From positions 1 through 64,000 of the forward strand of contig CADADP010000012.1 of assembly GCA_902786725.1 (NCBI GenBank): DNA of 64,000 nt, read 5' to 3'. The DNA is from an uncultured Bacteroidales bacterium (GTDB lineage: Bacteria; Bacteroidota; Bacteroidia; Bacteroidales; Muribaculaceae). Positions 35,683-45,003 of the stretch are shown here, one piece after another. Each line of letters begins with the position of its first letter. The stretch's first letter is position 1. The translations under genes were made by a program, and so were the position numbers. Under the pieces are notes generated by a model. The model was not told where the DNA came from. It worked only from the letters and a program-made list of their open reading frames with translations, and did no database searches.

Positions 35683-36258
35683 TTAGATCTTGCCACGGAA
35701 ATAGCGAACGTTATACATGAACGGCCGCACGTAAGAAATCTCACTCGTGGTGCCATACTGAGAGCGTATCACCAGATTCACCTCGCTGTTAACGCCTATG
35801 TAGGTGAGTGGCAGTTGCAAGCCGTAGCCATACTGAGCCGACGAGGTGGCGGTGAAATTGGAATAGAGGAAATAGGTGGAAGATAGGCTCATCTCCGACG
35901 CGTTACCCTCGCCTTCCCAAGTGCCGTTGTTATACCACGAAAGCAGGTCATAGCGCATGTAGCGGAAGAAAATAGGTTCATTATAAGCAGCAGCGTCATC
36001 GCTATGCTTAGTGGCCTTTATAACCTGCATATACACGTTACCTTCCGGGTCAATCCTATAGAACGGGGCATCTTTGCCCGTCTCAAAGTTACGGTCCTCA
36101 GGAATATCGTTCACTACCCTGAACCCGGCCAGGTACATGTTGGTGGCACGGCGCTCCTCGTTGAGCAACTCGGCATAACTCTTGTTTTTGCTGCACGATG
36201 CGGTCACCATCAGGGTGATGACTCCAAGCAGCATTAAAATAGGTCTTATCTTCTTCAT
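35683..36258 (-). CDS. DUF4827-like lipoprotein
   Basis: The 191-residue product is a predicted lipoprotein: a signal peptide with lipobox MVTASC places the lipidated Cys at residue 22. The mature part has YAELLNEERRATNMYLAGFRVVNDIPED and a C-terminal YIGVNSEVNLVIRSQYGTT strand region, similar to the Bacteroidetes DUF4827 family. This family has a peptidyl-prolyl isomerase-like appearance (inference). The gene lies 24 bases downstream of the DHH gene and 50 bases upstream of glmM, so it is likely cotranscribed. Exact function is unknown. Confidence 0.75.
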   Translation of the reverse strand: MKKIRPILMLLGVITLMVTASCSKNKSYAELLNEERRATNMYLAGFRVVNDIPEDRNFETGKDAPFYRIDPEGNVYMQVIKATKHSDDAAAYNEPIFFRYMRYDLLSWYNNGTWEGEGNASEMSLSSTYFLYSNFTATSSAQYGYGLQLPLTYIGVNSEVNLVIRSQYGTTSEISYVRPFMYNVRYFRGKI

Positions 36259-36282
36259 TTCTAATGATATATTAATTCCAGT

Positions 36283-37299
36283 TCATAGATTAGACAATAT
36301 TTTCAGGAACTCGGCTTTGGCCTCATCGAGCGTACCGTGAAAGTCACCACCCGAGGCATTCTTGTGCCCCCCGCCGCCAAAGTGCTCGCGGCATATCTCC
36401 TCCACAGAGCGATCGCCTTGCGAACGTGTCGAGACCTTAATCAGCCCGGCCGTGGAGTCCTCACGGAACATGAACGACATCGTCACCTCAGGGATACACA
36501 ATGGCTTATTGACAAGACCCTCAAGGTCGCCCTTCTTGTAGCGGTATTCGTCGAGTTCCTCTTGCGACAAGAATATAGCTGCAACGCCTTTTTCGGGATA
36601 AATCTCCATTTTGCTGTTCAGCGCGTAACCGCGAAGCCTCAGACTATCGGCACTGAATGTGTTGAGCGCCATGTTGTAGATATAAGCCTTATCGATATCG
36701 TAACTCAGCAAGTCGGCAACAACGATATAAATCTCAGGGTCTTCGCTTCCGTAGGTAAAATTCCCCGTGTCGGTCATCATACCCAAGAAAAGGCACTGAG
36801 CCACTTCGCGCGAAATGAACCGGTGGTAGCCAAGCGCACCTATCACGTGATACAGAAGTTCGCACGTCGATGACCGCTCGGGCTCGGAGAGCGTGATATC
36901 GCAGAACCGCTCCGGGCCTATGTGATGATCCACCATCACTTTGAATGCCGGCGCCTCGGCCAGCGCCTCAGCCATCTTATCCACCCGGTGAAGTGAGTTG
37001 AAGTCGAGACAGAAAATCAAATCGGCTTTCTGCAGCAACTGCCGCACAGCCTTCTCATTGACCGAGTTCACGATAATCTGATTAGCTCCCGGCGCAAACA
37101 TCAGCGCACGCAATGGCATATCGGGCGTCACCACATCGGCGACCTTACCCATACGGCGAAATAGCGACATAAGCGCAAGGCACGAACCTATGGCATCGCC
37201 ATCAGGAGCCTTGTGACACGTAATCACTATCCTCTGCGCCCGCTCCACCCGGGAGCGGATCCCATTAATATCACTCTGTTTAAATCTCGGTAAAGCCAT
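36283..37299 (-). CDS. DHH-family phosphoesterase (NrnA-like)
   Basis: This DHH/DHHA1 enzyme probably hydrolyses short oligonucleotides (nanoRNase) or pAp; cyclic dinucleotides are an alternative. The 338-residue product has the DHH motifs HKAPDGDAIGS, FCLDFN, MVDHHIG and DTGNF, and the C-terminal DHHA1 motif GGGHKNASGG. The start is the ATG of MALPRFKQSD. An upstream in-frame start would lie upstream of a very good promoter (TTTG, 19 bp, TAATTTTG) whose -7 box ends 12 bases before this ATG, so the mRNA has a leader of only a few bases. Confidence 0.88.
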   Translation of the reverse strand: MALPRFKQSDINGIRSRVERAQRIVITCHKAPDGDAIGSCLALMSLFRRMGKVADVVTPDMPLRALMFAPGANQIIVNSVNEKAVRQLLQKADLIFCLDFNSLHRVDKMAEALAEAPAFKVMVDHHIGPERFCDITLSEPERSSTCELLYHVIGALGYHRFISREVAQCLFLGMMTDTGNFTYGSEDPEIYIVVADLLSYDIDKAYIYNMALNTFSADSLRLRGYALNSKMEIYPEKGVAAIFLSQEELDEYRYKKGDLEGLVNKPLCIPEVTMSFMFREDSTAGLIKVSTRSQGDRSVEEICREHFGGGGHKNASGGDFHGTLDEAKAEFLKILSNL

Positions 37300-37311
37300 A
37301 ATTTTAACTTG

Positions 37312-37342
37312 CAAAATTAAGAATAATCGTGTAAAAAGCAAA
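37312..37342 (-). promoter_or_regulatory. Predicted promoter of the DHH-DUF4827-glmM operon
   Basis: TTTG (37339-37342), a 19-base spacer and TAATTTTG (37312-37319) on the minus strand exactly match the consensus. The ATG at 37299 is only about 12 bases past the -7 box, so the leader is nearly absent. Confidence 0.7.
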
Positions 37343-37402
37343 GCGAATGTCTATATTTCACTTTGTTTAACCCAAGAAAACCACACGAAATCGCTCAACA
37401 CA

Positions 37403-37433
37403 TTGCATAAGTGACGCCATTTGCTTATTTTTG
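37403..37433 (+). promoter_or_regulatory. Predicted promoter of the flavoprotein gene
   Basis: TTG (37403-37405), a 20-base spacer and TATTTTTG (37426-37433) match the consensus; leader about 23 bases. It is divergent from the DHH operon promoter. Confidence 0.65.
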
Positions 37434-37463
37434 CCATAGATTAAGCAAAAGACAGAAACAATC

Positions 37464-37979
37464 ATGATAAATTTCAGGGCCATGCGTCGGCGTCGCCAAG
37501 AATTATCGGCGGCCGAATGTGAAAAAATTCTACATAGCGCCACTTCGGGGGTGCTCGCGCTCATCGGCGATGGTGGCTATCCCTACGCCGTGCCTCTCAG
37601 TTACGTTTTTGCCCAGGGCGCGCTCTATTTCCACTCGGCCGTACAGGGCCATAAGGTGGACGCTATCAAGGCCGACGACCGGTGCTCGTTTTGCGTGATT
37701 GAGAAAGACGACGTGAAGCCGGCCGAATTCACCACCTATTTCCGCAGCGTAATAGCGTTTGGGCGCATTTCCATAATCAGCGACCCCGACGAGATGTTGC
37801 AGGCACTAAAGCTTCTGGGACGCAGGTACGCTCCGGGCGACGAGACCGGGCTGAAGCGCGAGATTGAGCACTCGCTCAATCGCGTGCTTACGCTTAAACT
37901 TCGCATTGAGCACATGACCGGAAAAGAAGCGATAGAACTGCGCGTGGCTCACAGTAAAACCGATTCAGCACCCACCTAA
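37464..37979 (+). CDS. Pyridoxamine 5'-phosphate oxidase-like flavin-binding protein (Nim-like)
   Basis: The 171-residue protein belongs to the split-barrel flavin-binding superfamily. Its segments LHSATSGVLALIGDGGYPYAVPLSYVF, ALYFHSAVQGHKVDAIKADDRCSFCVI, and FTTYFRSVIAFGRISII are typical of the NimA/5-nitroimidazole-resistance-like branch common in Bacteroides. Members bind FMN or F420-like cofactors and some reduce nitro compounds. The substrate here is unknown, and resistance should not be assumed from the fold. It is expressed alone, from its own promoter. Confidence 0.82.
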   Translation: MINFRAMRRRRQELSAAECEKILHSATSGVLALIGDGGYPYAVPLSYVFAQGALYFHSAVQGHKVDAIKADDRCSFCVIEKDDVKPAEFTTYFRSVIAFGRISIISDPDEMLQALKLLGRRYAPGDETGLKREIEHSLNRVLTLKLRIEHMTGKEAIELRVAHSKTDSAPT

Positions 37980-38020
37980 ATTCTATAACACTAATACTCG
38001 GCGGATACCAAAATTTTGAT

Positions 38021-38028
38021 TATCTTTG
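38021..38028 (+). promoter_or_regulatory. Predicted -7 element for dsbD
   Basis: TATCTTTG matches TAnnTTTG and lies 41 bases before the chosen dsbD ATG. No good TTG was found at -33. Confidence 0.45.
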
Positions 38029-38069
38029 TGAGCGACATTACGCGTTGCCCCTCTACAAACCTCACGACA

Positions 38070-40058
38070 ATGAGAAAATTTGCGACAATAATTCTGGCCC
38101 TAATATGCTGTGTATTCCACAACTCAGCCGAGATTTCCCGCCACGTTCAATGGACAAGCGAGGTGAAAAACGGCCGTGGCGGCGACATGATTACCGTGGT
38201 TCTGCATGGTAGAATCGATGGTGGATGGCACGTCTATGGTACCGACATAGCCCCGGGTGGTCCCACCCCACTCTCAGTGGAATGGACTGCGCTCGATGGC
38301 GCCAAGCCTGTGGGCAAATTGCAAAGCCATCCAGCCGCCCATAAGGAATATGACGACATGTTTGAGATGGACCTTAGTTGGTGGGAAAACGAGGTGACAC
38401 TCACACAAGTGTTCAATGTCACAGCCGAGAAATACAAAATAGGCGGCAACATCCGCTTTATGACGTGCAACAACCGCGAGTGCAACGCTCCGACCACCGA
38501 ACCAGTCACCATCACAGGCAGCGCAACGATTAACCGGAACGAAAACGAAACCGACAAAGATGATAAAGACGGCAAAGACAGTGCTATAGCCGAAGCAAGT
38601 GCCGATAGCACGTCGTCCGAACCGGCGGTAGAGACCGACCTGTGGGCTCCGGTAACCTATGACGACGGGCAAGCCCCAATTACGGGCGGCTCCGGCAGCG
38701 GAAGTTCGTTGTGGCTCATTTTCTTCGCCTGCTTCTTGGGTGGTCTCATGGCTCTGCTCACACCCTGCGTGTGGCCCATAATCCCACTCACTGTCAGTTT
38801 CTTCCTCAAAAAGAGCGGCAACCGACGCAGTGCTGTGGCCGGTGCGGTCATTTATGGGGCATCGATTATAGTGATTTATCTGTTGCTGGGACTGCTCGTA
38901 ACAGCCATTTTCGGGGCCGATGCGCTCAACAATCTGGCCACCAACGCTATCTGCAACATCATATTCTTCTTGCTTCTGGTGGTGTTCGCCATCTCGTTTT
39001 TCGGTGCTTTCGACATCAAATTGCCCCAATCCTGGAGCAACCGCATGGACCGCAACGCCGAGCGCACAACCGGCGCACTGAGCATTTTCTTCATGGCATT
39101 CACGCTGGTGATTGTGTCGTTCTCATGCACCGGTCCCATCATTGGCACACTGCTTGTGGAAGCCGCCAGTAGCGGTTCCAAAATGGCCCCGGCGCTGGGA
39201 ATGCTGGGCTTTGCTCTGGCGCTGGCCATCCCGTTCACTCTATTTGCCATGTTCCCGTCGTGGCTAAAGCAACTGCCACGCTCAGGTAGCTGGCTCAACA
39301 CGGTGAAGGTGCTACTTGGCTTCGTGGAACTGGCTCTGTCGCTGAAATTCTTGTCGGTGGCCGACTTGGCCTACGGCTGGCATATCCTGGACCGCGAGGT
39401 GTTCTTGGCACTATGGATTGTGATTTTTGGGCTGATGGGCTTCTATCTGCTGGGGCTGTTCCGCTTCAAGGGCGACGGCGACGCAAGCGCCATTGGTGTT
39501 ACGCGCTTCTTTTTGGCCTTAGCATCGCTGGCTTTCGCCATCTATCTGATTCCGGGCTTGTGGGGCGCTCCGCTTCGCGCCACCAGCGCGTTTGTGCCAC
39601 CGCTCAGCACTCAGGACTTCAACCTCTATGCCGATGACTCGGTCACCTACGACGACTACGACCGCGCCATGACCGCCGCTCAGCGGCTGGACAAGCCGGT
39701 ATTTGTGGATTTCTCAGGCTATGGATGTGTTAACTGCCGCAAAATGGAAGGTGCCGTGCTCGACCGCGACGACGTGAAGCGCTACATTCGCGACAATTTC
39801 ATTACCGTGAGGCTGATGGTTGACGACCGCGCAGAGTTAGAGAAGCCATATCATGTGATGGAGAATGGCAAAGCCGTGGAACTGCGCACCGTGGGCGACA
39901 AGTGGAGCTATCTGCAGCGACACAAATTCAACTCCAACTCACAACCGTTCTACGTGGTACTCTCCCCCGACGGGCGCCTCGCATCGGGCCCTGTGGCCTA
40001 CGATGAGGATGTGGTCCGATTTATGGACTTCCTGAGCCGCGGCAAAGAAGCGAAATAG
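38070..40058 (+). CDS. dsbD: Thiol:disulfide interchange protein DsbD
   Basis: DsbD carries reducing power across the inner membrane to periplasmic thioredoxin-like proteins. The product is 662 residues: a signal peptide, an N-terminal immunoglobulin-like domain with the Cys pair in FMTCNNRECNAPT, a linker rich in D/E/K, and a central membrane domain of about eight helices with conserved Cys (GLMALLTPCVWPIIPLTVSF and FSCTGPIIGTLL). A C-terminal thioredoxin-like domain has VDFSGYGCVNCRKME (CxxC). All three domains of the family are present. I use the inner ATG because the reading frame upstream starts at a TTG that overlaps the -7 element. Confidence 0.9.
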   Translation: MRKFATIILALICCVFHNSAEISRHVQWTSEVKNGRGGDMITVVLHGRIDGGWHVYGTDIAPGGPTPLSVEWTALDGAKPVGKLQSHPAAHKEYDDMFEMDLSWWENEVTLTQVFNVTAEKYKIGGNIRFMTCNNRECNAPTTEPVTITGSATINRNENETDKDDKDGKDSAIAEASADSTSSEPAVETDLWAPVTYDDGQAPITGGSGSGSSLWLIFFACFLGGLMALLTPCVWPIIPLTVSFFLKKSGNRRSAVAGAVIYGASIIVIYLLLGLLVTAIFGADALNNLATNAICNIIFFLLLVVFAISFFGAFDIKLPQSWSNRMDRNAERTTGALSIFFMAFTLVIVSFSCTGPIIGTLLVEAASSGSKMAPALGMLGFALALAIPFTLFAMFPSWLKQLPRSGSWLNTVKVLLGFVELALSLKFLSVADLAYGWHILDREVFLALWIVIFGLMGFYLLGLFRFKGDGDASAIGVTRFFLALASLAFAIYLIPGLWGAPLRATSAFVPPLSTQDFNLYADDSVTYDDYDRAMTAAQRLDKPVFVDFSGYGCVNCRKMEGAVLDRDDVKRYIRDNFITVRLMVDDRAELEKPYHVMENGKAVELRTVGDKWSYLQRHKFNSNSQPFYVVLSPDGRLASGPVAYDEDVVRFMDFLSRGKEAK

Positions 40059-40115
40059 CAACCAAGCGAAACAATTCACTGATTATTAATTATATTACTA
40101 AATACTCCGGGCTTT

Positions 40116-41270
40116 ATGAGACGAATTAGCATTACACTTATTACTATGGTTGCGGTAGCGGTCAGCACCGTTAACGCCGCCAGTTCCTTGACTCAAGAAG
40201 ACTTCTTTTATACCAATTTTGAAGACGTTCTGGCCAGTGCCGATGACCTGACCGATGGAGTGGAAAAGGCTTACTACTACGTGATTCAAGACCTTAACCA
40301 CGACGGCAAACTGGAATTGGTGGTAGCCGATATCAACAAAACCTGTTGCGTGTTCAACGTGGTTGACGGCGAGGTGCACCTCATCAGCCCCGACTACACA
40401 GTGAACTCCGACACGCTCAACTGGCAACCAATCAATAGTTTCTACATAAACACCGCCACTAACCGTAGCCACGACATCACATTGCGGCATCACCCGCTGT
40501 TTGCCTACGACATCGACATAGCCGCCAACCGGTTCACCGTTCCAGGTGATGTCACAGCCGACGAGCAGATTATGCTCACCACAGTGTATAACCGCATGAT
40601 TTTCAAGCCTCACATAGGCAACATACATCTCGTCAAAGCAGAAAAAGGCTCATATAAAATCGATGGTCAAGACTTTGACTTGGGCATGTGCTATACCTTC
40701 GCCCTCGACAATCGTCAATTCACAGGAAAGATGTTCCGTGGCTACAGCAACGAAGCCGCTGTGCCACTGATTGTGCCCGACACATGGCTAAGCGACCACA
40801 ATCCGCTGCAATTCTCGCGCTGGATGTCGGGCGAGGCGAGACCGGCAGTTAGCGCCGGCGTACGCAAGCTCATTGAGCAATACTTCGGCGGTAATGACCG
40901 CATTAAGCAGATTCACTGGTTGGCGAGTTGTCAAGTGAACGAGCGTTCGTTCTACCAAGTACTGTTCGAACCTCGCAACGGACGCGTCTTGACTTCACTT
41001 GTCTGCGTGGCCGAGGGACAAGTGGTTTCCACTCGCAACTCGTGGATCGATATTGACCCGGCCGACAACACGTCCACCGACATTGGCCTCAGCATCGATG
41101 AACTGATGTGGTTTGAGCCAGAAATCATGGTTATGGCCGCCACCGAGAAGGGGTTGGAGCTATACGTGAGATGGTCGTCGCTCGAGGGCACTCACTTCTC
41201 GATCTGGCGCGAAGTGGCCGACCAGTTTATCACCGTTCAAGACGACTATCACTACATCATGGCTTACTAA
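40116..41270 (+). CDS. Exported protein of unknown function
   Basis: The 384-residue protein has a signal peptide (ITLITMVAVAVSTVNAA). The early part has a calcium-loop-like segment, IQDLNHDGKLELVVADINK, similar to FG-GAP/VCBS-type repeats. Further features are a Trp-rich C-terminal half and the motif GMCYTFALDNRQFTGKMFRGY. I recognise no family. It follows dsbD by 57 bases and may share its transcript; an envelope role is plausible but not shown. Confidence 0.75.
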   Translation: MRRISITLITMVAVAVSTVNAASSLTQEDFFYTNFEDVLASADDLTDGVEKAYYYVIQDLNHDGKLELVVADINKTCCVFNVVDGEVHLISPDYTVNSDTLNWQPINSFYINTATNRSHDITLRHHPLFAYDIDIAANRFTVPGDVTADEQIMLTTVYNRMIFKPHIGNIHLVKAEKGSYKIDGQDFDLGMCYTFALDNRQFTGKMFRGYSNEAAVPLIVPDTWLSDHNPLQFSRWMSGEARPAVSAGVRKLIEQYFGGNDRIKQIHWLASCQVNERSFYQVLFEPRNGRVLTSLVCVAEGQVVSTRNSWIDIDPADNTSTDIGLSIDELMWFEPEIMVMAATEKGLELYVRWSSLEGTHFSIWREVADQFITVQDDYHYIMAY

Positions 41271-41308
41271 CCACCCCCCAACAAATTAAGCAAGATGAAT
41301 GTTTTGCA

Positions 41309-41325
41309 ATGTCCTAAGAGGACAT
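41309..41325. terminator. Short inverted repeat between convergent genes
   Basis: ATGTCCT (41309-41315), AAG and AGGACAT (41319-41325) form a 7-bp hairpin between the ends of two convergent genes. There is no clear T-run, so a terminator role is tentative. Confidence 0.35.
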
Positions 41326-41335
41326 CATGGGCCGG

Positions 41336-41764
41336 TTAGTCGTCGATGCGTGTGACCTGGAAGTCTTTGTCGTACTCGATCTCAAGTCCTGTATTGAGTT
41401 CCACATCATATCCCTGCCAGTTTTTGCTGATACTAGAAATCTTGGCACCGGGAAACGTTTGCGCCACGTGGGCGGCGATGGGTGGCGGCAAAATACTCAC
41501 CGGCACGCCGGCGATTCCGCACTCTATATCACGCCAGTCACCGTCGCGGTCGAACTCCAGTTTCTGAGCGCCACTGAGCACCACCTTGTAGTCGTCCCAA
41601 TCTGTGGTTATAAAGATGGGGCTGTTACCCTCAAAATTGGTATTGATTAGCGCCTGAGCTTTAGGAGGCAAGTCCTTAAAAGTGATAGTGCGGTCGTATT
41701 CCATTGCGAAATACGTGACTCCGGCTATAGCAAGAATTGCGAGTGCGATAATTAATCGTTTCAT
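41336..41764 (-). CDS. PepSY-like small exported protein
   Basis: The 142-residue product has an N-terminal membrane/signal stretch (LIIALAILAIAGVTYFA) and two repeats of a PepSY-like fold: KDLPPKAQALINTNFEGNSPIFITTDWDDYKVVL and PPPIAAHVAQTFPGAKISSISKNWQGYDVEL. Both contain the KVVL or VEL strand and the D-rich turn LEFDRDGDW typical of the Bacteroidetes PepSY-like (DUF2874) family. Such proteins are small periplasmic or surface factors, perhaps protease-inhibitor-like. It faces the mazG promoter region with its own divergent promoter. Confidence 0.8.
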   Translation of the reverse strand: MKRLIIALAILAIAGVTYFAMEYDRTITFKDLPPKAQALINTNFEGNSPIFITTDWDDYKVVLSGAQKLEFDRDGDWRDIECGIAGVPVSILPPPIAAHVAQTFPGAKISSISKNWQGYDVELNTGLEIEYDKDFQVTRIDD

Positions 41765-41838
41765 AAGTAGTGATAATTAAGCGGTTACATTTATTTATAT
41801 TTTCGGTGGCTACCTCATGTGAACCAAACACCATGCTA

Positions 41839-41868
41839 CAAAGATAGCAAATATTTACCGATTTCAAA
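41839..41868 (-). promoter_or_regulatory. Predicted promoter of the PepSY-like gene
   Basis: On the minus strand TTTG (41865-41868), an 18-base spacer and TATCTTTG (41839-41846); leader about 70 bases. Confidence 0.55.
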
Positions 41869-41928
41869 TAAAACTTCCCCATTAATCACTACATATTTCA
41901 CCGCGAGAGATAACTTTGCCGCCAGAAG

Positions 41929-41959
41929 TTGCGCATTTCAAAACTTAGGCTTAATTTTG
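41929..41959 (+). promoter_or_regulatory. Predicted promoter of mazG-topB
   Basis: TTG (41929-41931), a 20-base spacer and TAATTTTG (41952-41959) match the consensus. TAACTTTG at 41911-41918 is a second -7 match without a clear -33. The leader before the mazG ATG at 42109 is long, about 145 bases. Confidence 0.6.
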
Positions 41960-42108
41960 CACACGAGAAGAGAATTGTGGCACATACATGACGACAGTGG
42001 AATTCTATGTTCCCATACGACACTGAATGTTCCCACTTATTGTGTATCGCGCACGCGCATCGGCATCTGGAGCCATACCAAGATGCGAACAAAACAGAGA
42101 ACAAGATT

Positions 42109-42906
42109 ATGACCGAAGATATACGTAACCGACGACTGCACGCACTGGAGCGACTGCTCGATGTAGTGGACACACTGCGCGAGCGTTGTCCATGGAACTC
42201 GGTGCAGACCAACGAGAGCCTGCGCCCCAACACCATAGAGGAAGCGATGGAGTTGGCCGACGCTCTGCTTGGTAGCGACAAGCGAAAAATTGAAAAAGAA
42301 CTGGGCGACGTACTGCTGCATGTGGTTCTCTATGCCCGCATAGGCGAGGAAAAGGGTGACTATGACATTGCCAGCGTGTGCGACGCGCTGCGCGAGAAAC
42401 TCATCTTCCGCCATCCACACATCTACGGGAACGACCATGTGACCGATGCCAACGAAGTGCTCGACCACTGGGAACTGCTGAAGATGAAAGAAAAAGACGG
42501 TAACAAGACAGTGCTGGGAGGAGTGCCAGCCGCCCTACCCTCGCTCATCAAGGCCGAGCGCATCCAGGAGAAAGCCGCCCACGTGGGTTTTGACTGGGAT
42601 AAGAAAGAGGATGTGTGGGAGAAGGTGCGCGAAGAAATGGCCGAAGTGGAGGCCGAACTGAAAAGCGGCAATGCGGTGAACACCGAGAAGGAATTCGGCG
42701 ACCTGCTATTTGCCGTAGTAAACGCTGCGCGACTCTACGGCGTGCGTCCGGACAACGCTTTGGAGAAGACAAACCGCAAGTTCATAGCGCGCTTCAACCA
42801 TATCGAACGCCGCGCAAAGGAGCAAGGACACCACATCAACGAACTGACTCTGGCCCAAATGGACGCACTCTGGGACGAGGCCAAACAAATGAAACTGGGA
42901 GAATGA
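42109..42906 (+). CDS. mazG: MazG nucleoside triphosphate pyrophosphohydrolase
   Basis: MazG hydrolyses NTPs to NMP and pyrophosphate and helps to clean up nucleotide pools. The product of 265 residues has two MazG repeats. The first has CPWNSVQTNESLRPNTIEEAMELADAL, and KIEKELGDVLLHVVLYARIG with the E..E..E..D metal-binding pattern. The second has WEKVREEMAEVEAEL and KEFGDLLFAVVNAARLYG. The start at MTEDIRNRRL was chosen over a 34-codon extension lacking family similarity. It overlaps topB by four bases (ATGA), so the two are translationally coupled. Confidence 0.92.
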   Translation: MTEDIRNRRLHALERLLDVVDTLRERCPWNSVQTNESLRPNTIEEAMELADALLGSDKRKIEKELGDVLLHVVLYARIGEEKGDYDIASVCDALREKLIFRHPHIYGNDHVTDANEVLDHWELLKMKEKDGNKTVLGGVPAALPSLIKAERIQEKAAHVGFDWDKKEDVWEKVREEMAEVEAELKSGNAVNTEKEFGDLLFAVVNAARLYGVRPDNALEKTNRKFIARFNHIERRAKEQGHHINELTLAQMDALWDEAKQMKLGE

Positions 42907-44984
42907 AAGTTTGCGTAACGGAGAAACCCAGCGTGGCCCGCGACATTGCCCGTCTGCTTGGAGCCACCGACCGACACGATGGCTATTTTGAGGGCAACGG
43001 CTATCAGGTGACGTGGACATTCGGCCATCTGTGCACCCTAAAAGAGCCGGCCGACTACACCGACCGCTGGAAGCGTTGGAGTCTGGGCGCGCTACCGATG
43101 ATTCCCGAGCGATTCGGTATAAAAGTAATCGAAGACGAGGGAATCAAGAAGCAATTCCATGTAATAGAGGCACTTATAAGCAATGCTGAAGAAGTTATTA
43201 ACTGCGGCGATGCCGGTCAGGAAGGAGAGTTGATTCAGCGCTGGGTGTATCAGAAAGCAGGATGCCAAATACCGGTGAAGCGGCTGTGGATTTCGTCGCT
43301 CACCGACGAGAGCATACGCGAGGGGTTCGCGCATCTCGAAGACGGCGAGAAGTTCAACAACCTCTACTACGCCGGCCTGTCGCGAGCCATAGGCGACTGG
43401 ATTCTGGGCATGAACGCCACGCGACTCTACACGCTCCGTTATCGTAGCGGTGTGGCACAAAGCGTGCTGTCGATAGGTCGTGTCCAGACCCCGACTCTGG
43501 CTCTGATAGTAGCCCGCCAACGCGAGATAGAGAACTTTGTCCCCGAAGATTACTGGGAAATCAAGACCGTGTATCGCGAGACCACGTTCAATTCTACCCG
43601 AGGCCGATTCAAGACCGAGGGCGAGGCGAGTGACATAATCCAAGCCATCAAGAGCCAGCCGCTTACAGTGGGCGAAATAAGCACCAAGAAGGGACGCGAA
43701 GCACCTCCGCGGCTGTTCGACCTAACCAGTCTGCAAGTGGAGTGTAACCGCAAATTCTCGTTTAGCGCCGACCAGACACTGCAACTGATACAAAGCCTTT
43801 ACGAGAAAAAAGTCACCACTTATCCGCGCGTAGATACCACATACCTTAGCGAAGACATCTACGACAAGGTGCCTGGCATAATGCAAGCCATGACGCCCTA
43901 CGCCGACCTCACAACGCCTGTACTCGCCGGCAAGTTGCCCAAGAGCAAGAAGGTGTTCGACAACAGCAAGGTCACCGACCACCACGCCATAATCCCCACC
44001 AATGTGCCACCGCAGAGCGTGGCCATGAGCCACGATGAGAAACTTGTGTATAATCTCATTGCCAAGCGGTTTATAGCCGCATTCTACCCGGACTGTGAGT
44101 TCTCCACCACCACAGTAATGGCCACAGTGGGCCAACATGAGTTCAAGGCCACAGGCAAGCAGATACTAAAAGATGGCTGGCGCGTGATTTACAACAAGGA
44201 CAAGGAAGATAGCAGTGCCGACACCGAGGATGACAACAACGCCATGCCGATATTTACAACCGGTGAGAGCGGGCCACACGAGCCGTCGCTCAACAAAAAA
44301 AGCACACAGCCTCCCAAACCTTACACCGAGGGGACACTACTGAGAGCCATGGAAACTGCCGGCAAAACCGTGGAAGACGAGGAACTGCGCGACGCTATGA
44401 AAGAAAACGGAATAGGACGCCCCTCGACTCGCGCAGCTATAATAGAAACGCTCTTTAAGCGCCACTACATACGCAAGGAGCGCAAAAGCCTCGTTGCCAC
44501 ACCGGCCGGAGTGCAGCTTATCGACACCATCAAGGAGGAACTGCTCAAGTCGGCCAAGCTAACCGGCCTGTGGGAGAACAAACTGCGCAAGATAGAACGA
44601 GGAGAATTCAGTGCGGCACAGTTTATCGACGAGCTGAAAATCATGGTGGGCGAAATTGTGCTCAACGTGCTACGAGACAACTCCGGCCAGAGCATTGCTG
44701 TGGAGCCGGATACTAAGCCCAAGGCAAACGCCAATAAAGCCGGCAACGACAACACAGACGAAACAAAACCCAAGAAACCCCGCGCGCCACGTGTGAAAAA
44801 AGTGGAAGACATCGTGTGCCCAATTTGCGGCAAAGGCCACTTGCTGAAAGGACGCACCGCCTATGGTTGCTCACGCTACGCCGAGGGATGCACACTTTTG
44901 CTCAGGTTCAGCGACTACCCGGCCGACCTTACGCCGACCAAGCTCGCCACTATGGTTCGCAAAACGTTTACAACTAAAAAATAA
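42903..44984 (+). CDS. topB: DNA topoisomerase III
   Basis: Topoisomerase III is a type IA enzyme that relaxes and decatenates DNA by a single-strand passage mechanism. The product is 693 residues. It starts MKVCVTEKPSVARDIARLLG (Toprim domain) and carries CGDAGQEGELIQRW. The active-site region is TTYPRVDTTYL with the catalytic Tyr307; it is followed by DHHAIIPTNV and the DAMKENGIGRPSTRA stretch. A C-terminal zinc-ribbon-like end has CPICGKGHLL and GCSRYAEGC. The start is the ATG overlapping the mazG stop. The frame extends further upstream but only as a shadow of mazG. Confidence 0.93.
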   Translation: MKVCVTEKPSVARDIARLLGATDRHDGYFEGNGYQVTWTFGHLCTLKEPADYTDRWKRWSLGALPMIPERFGIKVIEDEGIKKQFHVIEALISNAEEVINCGDAGQEGELIQRWVYQKAGCQIPVKRLWISSLTDESIREGFAHLEDGEKFNNLYYAGLSRAIGDWILGMNATRLYTLRYRSGVAQSVLSIGRVQTPTLALIVARQREIENFVPEDYWEIKTVYRETTFNSTRGRFKTEGEASDIIQAIKSQPLTVGEISTKKGREAPPRLFDLTSLQVECNRKFSFSADQTLQLIQSLYEKKVTTYPRVDTTYLSEDIYDKVPGIMQAMTPYADLTTPVLAGKLPKSKKVFDNSKVTDHHAIIPTNVPPQSVAMSHDEKLVYNLIAKRFIAAFYPDCEFSTTTVMATVGQHEFKATGKQILKDGWRVIYNKDKEDSSADTEDDNNAMPIFTTGESGPHEPSLNKKSTQPPKPYTEGTLLRAMETAGKTVEDEELRDAMKENGIGRPSTRAAIIETLFKRHYIRKERKSLVATPAGVQLIDTIKEELLKSAKLTGLWENKLRKIERGEFSAAQFIDELKIMVGEIVLNVLRDNSGQSIAVEPDTKPKANANKAGNDNTDETKPKKPRAPRVKKVEDIVCPICGKGHLLKGRTAYGCSRYAEGCTLLLRFSDYPADLTPTKLATMVRKTFTTKK

Positions 44985-45003
44985 CTCATATCACACCATC
45001 GGC

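Noticed and set aside
42615..42902. N-terminal extension of topB
   Set aside because: It is an alternative frame of mazG; the family start MKVCVTEKPS lies at the ATGA overlap.
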